Source: Paulinella micropora
Taxonomy: Eukaryota; Cercozoa; Imbricatea; Euglyphida
Length of the DNA stretch: 24,304 nt
Direction of reading: 5' to 3'
Assembly (NCBI GenBank): GCA_009731375.1
Contig: BJOX01000036.1
Coordinates: forward strand, 777,671 to 801,974
The notes below the pieces were generated by a model that ran no database searches, was not told the DNA's origin, and worked only from the letters and a program-made list of their open reading frames with translations. Positions 18,372 through 24,304 of this stretch are shown in pieces. Numbering within the stretch: position 1 is the first letter of the stretch; each line of letters opens with the position of its first letter. A program made the position numbers and the translations under genes.

Positions 18372-18440
18372 CTGGGCAAGGCCAGTCCGGTCAGTCCACA
18401 GCGCGTACACAGGAAAACGCGTCGTCACATCGCCCACCGC
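18372..18440 (-). CDS. Putative 69-nt exon, parent of module D, function unknown
   Basis: Acceptor CGTATAG before GCG at 18440; donor GCCCAG|GTGACA at 18372/18371. It has 23 codons, phase 0 at both ends, reading [18 protein letters not shown] and ending GLAQ. Among the five related units it is the one with both splice sites and extra 5' coding sequence, so I take it as the original. Confidence 0.42.
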
Positions 18441-18465
18441 CTATACGGACATACATGCATCGTGT

Positions 18466-18555
18466 GCATCTATCTATCTATCTATCCATCCATCCATCCA
18501 TCCATCCATCCGTCCGTCCGTCCGTCCATTCATCCATCCATCCATCCATCCATCC

Positions 18556-18634
<79 letters not shown>

Positions 18635-18662
18635 CATCCATCTATCTATCTATCCATCCATG

Positions 18663-18708
<46 letters not shown>

Positions 18709-18729
18709 ATCTATCTATCTATCTATCTA

Positions 18730-18800
<71 letters not shown>

Positions 18801-18815
18801 CATCCATCCATGTAC

Positions 18816-18852
<37 letters not shown>

Positions 18853-18869
18853 CATCTATCCATCCAACC

Positions 18870-18932
<63 letters not shown>

Positions 18933-18992
18933 CGTCTATCTACTATTATCTATCTATCTATCTGTCTATCTATCTGTCTATCTATCTGTCTG

Positions 18993-19032
<40 letters not shown>

Positions 19033-19092
19033 CTATCTGTCTGTCTGTCCGTCTTTCTATCTTTCTATCTTTCCATTAGATAGATAGATAGG
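18466..19092. repeat. (CTAT)n array with CCAT/CCGT blocks, turning to GATA at the end
   Basis: About 610 bp of CTAT repeat with CCAT and CTGT variants; the last bases (19076-19092) are GATA, i.e. the complementary unit. Long plus frames (LSIY repeats) are artefacts. Confidence 0.96.
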
Positions 19093-19103
19093 TATGTACG
19101 CAC

Positions 19104-19163
19104 CTGGTTTATGTACAGTGCATAGGCGCGTTGGAAATTGCTGGCAAAGCTTTGGTACACACT
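19104..19163 (-). CDS. Exon-like island related to module D (tentative)
   Basis: On the minus strand NFQRAYALYINQ is followed by the donor CAG|GTGCGT at 19104/19103. YAL(W/Y)I and the end at Q|GT match module D. The 5' edge is uncertain (possible AG near 19163), and phase there is not settled. Confidence 0.28.
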
Positions 19164-19189
19164 ATAGAAACACATACATACATACCTAG

Positions 19190-19690
19190 ATGCGTTTTCA
19201 GGGCGATCGAGAGATGGGCAGGCATGCCTAGCTACATGCCTAGCTACATGCCTAGCTACCTGCCTACTGCCTACCTACCTACCTACCTACCTACCTACCG
19301 ACCAACCGACCGACCGGGCGATCACCTAGCTAGCGAGCAACCTACCTCGGCACGTCATCCTTGGTCAATCGCAATTGCAGCGCCATCGAGAGAGGGACAG
19401 CTACATACCTACCTATCTACCGATCTATCCAACTACTTGGATTATCTATCTGGGCACGTTCTTCTTGCTCAGACGCACTTGCAGCGCGAGCGAGAGACGC
19501 ACAGGCAGGCTTACCTCCTTAGCTATTCAGCAACCTACCTACCTACCTACCTACCTACCTACCTACCCAGCTCCCTCCCTCCCTCCCTGCCTACCTGCCT
19601 ACCTAACTCCCTAGCTACCTCGCTACGTCGTGCTTGCTCAGGCGCAGTTGTAGCGCGATCGACACACGCACAGGCAGACCCGTCGCTTCC
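19190..19690 (-). repeat. Four diverged copies of module C between CTAC-type arrays
   Basis: Segments near 19193-19225, 19340-19400, 19455-19505 and 19620-19680 align with each other. On the minus strand they read as variants of PVRLSLALQVRLSKKNVPR, AVPLSMALQLRLTKDDVPR and PVRVSIALQLRLSKHDVAR; the copy near 19193 is short. GT follows three of the four (GTATGT, GTAGGT, GTAGCG) and AT one. Acceptor sites are not clear. The spacers are CTAC/CCTA microsatellite. Confidence 0.45.
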
Positions 19691-19736
19691 GCACGAGCAT
19701 GACTCACTCTCACTACACGCGGACATATATTGAAGG

Positions 19737-19783
19737 ATAGAGATAGATAGATAGATAGGTAGATAGATAGGTAGATAGATAGG

Positions 19784-19838
<55 letters not shown>

Positions 19839-19879
19839 GTAGGTAGATAGGTAGGTAGGTAGGTAGGTTGGTAGGTTGG

Positions 19880-19945
<66 letters not shown>

Positions 19946-19950
19946 TATAG

Positions 19951-19985
<35 letters not shown>

Positions 19986-20022
19986 AATAGATAGATAAAT
20001 AGATAGATAAATAGATAGATAA

Positions 20023-20076
<54 letters not shown>

Positions 20077-20077
20077 C

Positions 20078-20108
<31 letters not shown>

Positions 20109-20128
20109 GGATGGATGGATGGATGGAC

Positions 20129-20170
<42 letters not shown>

Positions 20171-20195
20171 GTGGATAGGTAGATAGATAGATATA
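19737..20195. repeat. (GATA)n array
   Basis: About 460 bp of GATA with GGTA, AATA and GGAT blocks. It faces a TATC array at 20227-20294 across 31 bp of unique sequence, forming a large imperfect inverted repeat. Confidence 0.97.
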
Positions 20196-20226
20196 CACAT
20201 ACATACCAAAATTATCGAATTGCATG

Positions 20227-20227
20227 A

Positions 20228-20293
<66 letters not shown>
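20227..20293. repeat. (CTAT)n array
   Basis: About 65 bp of pure CTAT repeat that runs straight into the repeat element copy B. Confidence 0.97.
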
Positions 20294-20294
<1 letters not shown>

Positions 20295-20914
20295 ACTTTA
20301 CCCACAGACTTCCTTGGTTGACGAAATCAGAAGCTCCTTTTTTCTGACATTAGTCGATATCTCATCAGTTGATCTCATCACTTACTCCACGGAGTGAACC
20401 AAGGCCACTTGAGGTGTCACTGACCCTCCCTTGGGCTTGGTTTTTTTGAAATGGGTGCCATCTGTCGACAGACAGAGAATTAGGGGATGGTGTGGGTGTG
20501 CTGGGCCCGTGGTGGGGTGCCTTATGTGTGCCTAGCCATACGCCTATAAGTCACATGCCGAAATAGCGACGGGAAGCACAATCCTGTTCCCTCAGGGTGC
20601 CCTTTCTCGCTTGTTGAGCCCGGAATAAAACCCACAGTGCTCTGTCGGTTTATACTAGACTGTCGAACAGTCTCGAAACTCCATCTGCTTACTGGGTCCT
20701 CTGTAATGGAGGTGGGAGCTCGTTCTGCAAGGGGCGCTTATGGAACGAGCCCTGGCCCCGCCTGGTACTAGGGAGCTTTGGTATCGCCTGTATCAGTCCC
20801 TTCCGTGCAAACATCACGGCTTAGCTGGGCATCGGGTTAATACTTTACCCACAGACTTCCTTGGTTGACGAAATCAGAAGCTCCTTTTTCCTGACATTAG
20901 TCGATATCTCATCT
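20294..20914. mobile_element. Unclassified repeat family, copy B, with ~70-bp terminal direct repeats
   Basis: A segment of about 70 bp (ctttacccacagacttcc to gatatctcatc) occurs at both ends, 547 bp apart (20301 and 20848 for cccacagact). Between them lie about 150 bp found only here (20367-20516, with a 12-bp palindrome tctgtcgacaga) and about 325 bp shared with copy A at 9292. It can be read as a small element with terminal direct repeats (TRIM-like) or as 1.1 units of a 547-bp satellite. No conserved ORF. Both ends abut CTAT arrays. Confidence 0.7.
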
Positions 20915-20935
20915 ATCTATCTATCTATCTCCTAC

Positions 20936-20991
20936 CCATGCCATCGACTTCCATGCGTGCGCGAGCGTCCACAGGAGGGCCAAAGGCGCGT
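20936..20991 (-). CDS. Exon-like island (APLALLWTLAHAWKSMAW), tentative
   Basis: Between GATA and the repeat element lies about 60 bp of unique sequence. On the minus strand it has an acceptor ATGACAG before AC at 20991 and a donor CATGG|GTAGGA at 20936/20935. The 56 nt give two bases and 18 hydrophobic codons. It ends in phase 0 like the downstream exons; the required upstream phase-1 partner is not identified. Confidence 0.28.
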
Positions 20992-20997
20992 CTGTCA

Positions 20998-21046
20998 TAG
21001 ATAGATAGATATACAGAGAGAGAGAGAGAGAGAGACACACACACAC

Positions 21047-21105
<59 letters not shown>

Positions 21106-21114
21106 GAGAGAGAC

Positions 21115-21159
<45 letters not shown>

Positions 21160-21185
21160 TAGATGGATAGATGGATGGATGGATG

Positions 21186-21246
<61 letters not shown>
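20998..21246. repeat. GATA and (GA)n/(CA)n composite microsatellite
   Basis: Short GATA, a GA tract with a CA block and GACA variants (21014-21154), then GGAT and GATA repeats. No gene. Confidence 0.95.
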
Positions 21247-21285
21247 TGTGCCTAAGCATCTACACGGGCCAAATTCCTGCCTATG

Positions 21286-21286
21286 T

Positions 21287-21324
<38 letters not shown>

Positions 21325-21330
21325 CAGAGA

Positions 21331-21410
<80 letters not shown>

Positions 21411-21447
21411 GGATAACTAGCTGGCTAGATAGACAGACAGATAGATG

Positions 21448-21482
<35 letters not shown>

Positions 21483-21508
21483 GGATAGATAGATGGATAG
21501 ATAGATAC

Positions 21509-21564
<56 letters not shown>

Positions 21565-21577
21565 CTAGATAGATAGC

Positions 21578-21649
<72 letters not shown>

Positions 21650-21659
21650 CAGCTAGCTA
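21286..21659. repeat. (TA)n, (GA)n and GATA array ending in CTAG repeat
   Basis: TA run (21286-21304), GA run (21305-21366), a long GATA array with GGAT, GACA and GCTA variants, and finally CTAG units (21650-21664). The 40 bp before it (21247-21285) are unique without a supported exon. Confidence 0.95.
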
Positions 21660-21975
21660 GCTAGCCGTGAGCTGGAGAGTTCACTGGTGAAGGATGTGGT
21701 CTGAAGAGGATGAAGGGAGGGCCAGCCCAACAAATAGCTAACCCTAACCCTAACCCTAACCCTAATCCTTCAAGTGATGTTAGGGCTAGGGCTCGGGCTC
21801 GGGCTCAGTCTAGGGCTAGGGCTAGGGCTAGGCTATTGTGAGCGTTAGGATTAGTTTGGGTGAGGGTGAGGACGTACCGTGAGCTGGACAGTTCGATTGC
21901 AAATGATGTGGCAGGAAAGAGAATGAAGCGATGGGCCGGCCCGATGAAGTGCCTGCCCCGGCCTGGTCAGATAGC
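21660..21975. repeat. Duplicated ~65-bp segment flanking telomere-like repeats
   Basis: The segments at about 21666-21729 and 21879-21943 align (cgtgagctgga.agttc...gatgtgg...gaatgaag...gggcc.gccc). On the minus strand the right copy has an acceptor-like ATCTGACCAG before 21961 and a donor CACG|GTACGT near 21888. In one frame it reads FILFPATSFAIELSSS. The left copy lost the donor. The telomere-like block lies between them. Confidence 0.55.
21739..21833. repeat. Interstitial telomere-like repeats, (CCCTAA)n facing (TAGGGC)n
   Basis: Four uninterrupted CCCTAA units (21742-21765) are followed, after a 13-bp spacer, by degenerate TAGGGC/CGGGCT units (21779-21833) in the opposite sense. The order (C-rich strand first, G-rich second) is the reverse of that left by an end-to-end telomere fusion. 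Confidence 0.8.
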
Positions 21976-22089
21976 TCACAGATAGATCAGCGAAATGGAC
22001 AACAAACAGGTAGAGAAATACACAGAAAGATGGATAGGTTGAGAGTCAAGAGAGACAGCTGGAGGGCGTACCATAGACGTGGCTCAGGT

Positions 22090-22890
22090 CCACGTAGCCT
22101 GTCACAATGTTTTGCCGCAAGCCATAACTGGTCGGCCCAACGGCAGCCTGCGTGTTGGCATGTAGGAGTGTCTGTGTATGCTGCGTAGATTGAGGTATTT
22201 ATGTCTGCTGCAGCATATCCCGTCACAATGTTTTACCGCAAGCCATAACCAGTCGGCCCACCTGCCGCCTGCACAATTGATAGATTGATCAAAAATCTAT
22301 TTATGCTGAGTATATAGGTGTAGCCTCACACAACATTCACAATGTTTTGACGCAAATCACAGCTGGTCGGGCCCAACCGCAGCCTACACAGCGGCATGTA
22401 TTGATCTATTTATATTGCGTATCTAGATGTATAATGTATGCTGCCGTACGTAGCCTGTCACAATGTTTTGCCGCAAGCCTGCACAATGGCACGTGTTGAT
22501 GTATATACATGTATCCTGACGCACGTAGCCTGTCGCAATGCTTTGCCGTAAGCCGTAACTGGTCGGCGCAACTGCAGCGTGCACAATCGCATGTATTGAT
22601 CGATTTCTGCTGAGTATATAGATATATATACATGTATGCTGCCGTACGCAGCCTGTCACAATATTTTGCTGCAGGTCACAACTAGTCGGCCCAACCGCAG
22701 CCTGCACAATCGCATGTATTGAAGCACGTGCTTGCACAATGTTTTGCCGCAAGTCGTAACTAGTCGGCTCCACTGCAGCCTGCACAATTGCATGCTGCTG
22801 TAATGATGCTGCATGTATTGATGCATGCCGCACGTAGCCTGTCACCATGTTTTGCCGTAAGCCATAGCTGGTCGGCCCAACCTCAGCCTG
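22090..22890 (-). repeat. Array of eight ~100-bp units (module B), coding-like on the minus strand
   Basis: Units at 22829-22890, 22727-22782, 22641-22704, 22519-22581, 22442-22481 (internal deletion), 22330-22388, 22213-22271 and 22090-22150. On the minus strand most begin after TGTGCAG-like sequence and read AAVGPTSYGLRQNIVTGYVR with substitutions; the fourth to eighth units from the left share a continuous open frame of 156 codons (22423-22893). The spacers hold ATTGAT/TATATA-like sequence. Unit 22213 has an in-frame stop. Their 3' end (GGCTACGTGCGGC) resembles the 5' edge of module A exons. It could be a repetitive coding exon, alternative exons, or a minisatellite derived from one. No known family. 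Confidence 0.6.
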
Positions 22891-22976
22891 CACAATTGAA
22901 TGTATTAATCTATGTATTTACGCTAGGTATGTATGCTGGATATATAGATGAATGTATACATGTATGTATGTATGAC

Positions 22977-23024
22977 CAATCCGAGTTGTCCATACAGAAC
23001 CGCGGCGCCCAGCAATACGACAGG
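22977..23024 (-). CDS. Exon-like island, diverged single copy of module A
   Basis: On the minus strand 48 nt read [16 protein letters not shown] and end at TTG|GTCATA. This matches PV.LLAMGAAALYALLGL and the TTG|GT edge of the array at 23493-23821, although the DNA has diverged. There is no obvious AG at its 5' edge; a GATA array lies there. Confidence 0.33.
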
Positions 23025-23027
23025 TTG

Positions 23028-23028
23028 G

Positions 23029-23099
<71 letters not shown>

Positions 23100-23177
23100 G
23101 TAGGTAGGTAGGTAGGTAAGTAGGTAAGTAGGTAGGTAGGTAGATAGGTAGATAGATAGATGATAGATAGATAGATG

Positions 23178-23211
<34 letters not shown>

Positions 23212-23262
23212 GATAGATAGGTAAGTAGGTAGGCAGGTAGGTAGATAGGTAGATAGATAGAT

Positions 23263-23323
<61 letters not shown>

Positions 23324-23348
23324 GTAGGTAGGTAGGTAGGTAGGTAGG

Positions 23349-23391
<43 letters not shown>

Positions 23392-23465
23392 GTAGGTAGA
23401 TAGGTAGATAGATAGATAGATAGATAGGTAGATAGGTAGGTAGGTAGGTAGGTAGATAGCTAGCC
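23028..23465. repeat. (GATA)n/(GGTA)n array
   Basis: About 440 bp of GATA with blocks of GGTA and GGTAAGTA, and two short ATGATA interruptions, ending in CTAG repeats. Confidence 0.97.
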
Positions 23466-23492
23466 TAGCTAGCTAGGTAGCTGTAGGCTGAC

Positions 23493-23821
23493 CAAGCCCA
23501 GTAGTGCGTACAGAGCGGCGGCGCCCATGGCCAGCAAGACGGGCACACAGGTGCGCCTCACGTAGCCTAGACACACACAACAAGCCGAGTAGTGCGTACA
23601 GAGCGGCGGCGCCCATGGCCAGCAGGACGGGCACACAACCCCGCGTCACGTAGCCTAGACACACACACCAGTAGTGCGTACAGAGCGGCGGCGCCCAGCG
23701 AGACGCCCACAGAGCCCCGCGTCACGTAGCCTAGACACACACACCAAGCCCAGTAGTGCGTACAGAGCGGCGGCGCCCATGGCCAGCAAGACGACGGGCA
23801 CACAGGTGCGCCTCACAGAGC
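23493..23821 (-). repeat. Four tandem copies of module A, exon-like, hydrophobic
   Basis: Units 23493-23566 (74 nt), 23581-23654 (74), 23669-23730 (62) and 23745-23821 (77), separated by 14-nt spacers. On the minus strand each starts after GTGTCTAG and reads GYVRRTCVPVLLAMGAAALY-like sequence; three end with ALLGL and TTG, one with ALL and CTG. GT follows in three of the four (GTCAGC, GTGTGT, GTGTGT). The length differences are -12 and +3, so the frame is kept. The core of about 17 apolar residues could span a membrane or form a buried helix. A 14-nt spacer cannot be spliced as an intron, so at most one unit could be used per transcript. No family recognised. Confidence 0.55.
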
Positions 23822-23829
23822 CTAGACAC

Positions 23830-24009
23830 ACACACACAAACAACCCACACATCTACATACATATGCACATATATAAACGTACCTACAGATGAATGTTTAG
23901 ATGAATGTGTTAAGGTGGATGTTTTGTTTAGATGAATGTTAAGATGGATGTTTCGGTGGATGTTTAGATAGATGGATAGTTAGAATGGATGCCTTGATGT
24001 ATAAAAAGA
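23830..24009. other. CA repeat, CATA-like sequence and ATGAATGTT-type repeats
   Basis: A short CA tract (23826-23842), then imperfect repeats of gatgaatgtt/ggatgtttagatg (23888-23975). No gene seen. Confidence 0.6.
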
Positions 24010-24096
24010 TGCAGGCAATACCGCAGAACGGCGGCGGCGGCGGGTCGCGGTGGCCGCGGTAGGTAGGAAACGTCTCGTAGTGCAACGCCGACCTGC

Positions 24097-24139
<43 letters not shown>

Positions 24140-24201
24140 TGTGTGTGTGTGTGTGTGCGTGCGAAAGGTACTGAAGGTCTCGTACCCCAAGGCCGGACCT
24201 G
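24010..24201 (-). repeat. Two diverged exon-like copies (module E) separated by (TG)n
   Basis: Minus-strand segments from 24198 and from 24092 both follow CACACACAG- or CACGCAG-like acceptors. They align with each other (GTC.GGC.TTG....TACGAGAC.TT...TACCT), reading [12 protein letters not shown] and [12 protein letters not shown]. The second goes on through a GGC-repeat tract (poly-Pro in this frame, near 24030-24044). Donor sites are not evident. Confidence 0.35.
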
Positions 24202-24269
24202 TGTGTGTGTGTGTGTGTGTGTGTGTCTTGGTATGTGTCACTTGGTGTGTGTGTGTGTGTGTGTTTGTT

Positions 24270-24304
<35 letters not shown>
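24097..24304. repeat. (TG)n microsatellite blocks to the window end
   Basis: TG tracts at about 24097-24160, 24200-24228 and 24245-24304, separated by the module E copy and short unique pieces. Confidence 0.97.

Noticed and set aside
18339-19083. Plus frames of about 245 codons (LSIYLSIY)
   Set aside because: Translation of the CTAT array at 18466-19092 preceded by antisense of module D.
22090-22890. CRISPR-like array
   Set aside because: The units are diverged, imperfectly spaced and of eukaryotic context; no spacer structure and no cas genes.

Overview
Eukaryotic nuclear DNA, very rich in microsatellites, with three assembly gaps (7942-8198, 12732-12775, 14818-15334), all beside homopolymer or GA runs. 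Signs of a eukaryote are a LINE-type endonuclease ORF, a SINE with a tRNA-like head, a Gag-like retroelement pseudogene, candidate GT-AG introns and a short interstitial CCCTAA array. Nothing identifies the species. Tetranucleotide arrays (CATA, GATA/TATC, CCTA, TGTA) make up a large share of the window, and most long open frames are translations of these.

Layout. 1-2527 (minus): 5' part of a non-LTR retrotransposon ORF, open for 842 codons to the window edge, with an RRM-like segment and a complete-looking EEP endonuclease. 2528-4245: two diverged copies of its 5' leader. 4310-4604: a SINE. 4604-9290: microsatellites with small dispersed repeats (a hairpin repeat in two copies, a 115-150 bp repeat in three copies). 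9292-9692 and 20294-20914: two copies of an unclassified repeat. 11087-13424 (plus): decayed Gag-like ORF with a CCHC knuckle. 13939-24200: between the microsatellites lie short non-repetitive islands which, on the minus strand, read as small exons bounded by AG and GT.

The most interesting signal is this last region. Six islands between 13.9 and 18.4 kb give compatible minus-strand exons. Four of them (18372-18440, 17384-17554, 16793-16840, 16360-16419) join in phase 0. The last two (14391-14557 and 13939-14227) join in phase 2 across a 163-nt GATA intron and end at a stop codon. Several islands, here and upstream to 24.2 kb, have been copied locally into tandem arrays (4 to 8 copies). In one array (23493-23821) all length differences are multiples of three and the exon edges are kept, while the spacers are only 14 nt. 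I read this as the 3' part of a fast-evolving, exon-duplicating gene of unknown function whose introns have been filled by microsatellites. That is an inference; transcripts would decide it.
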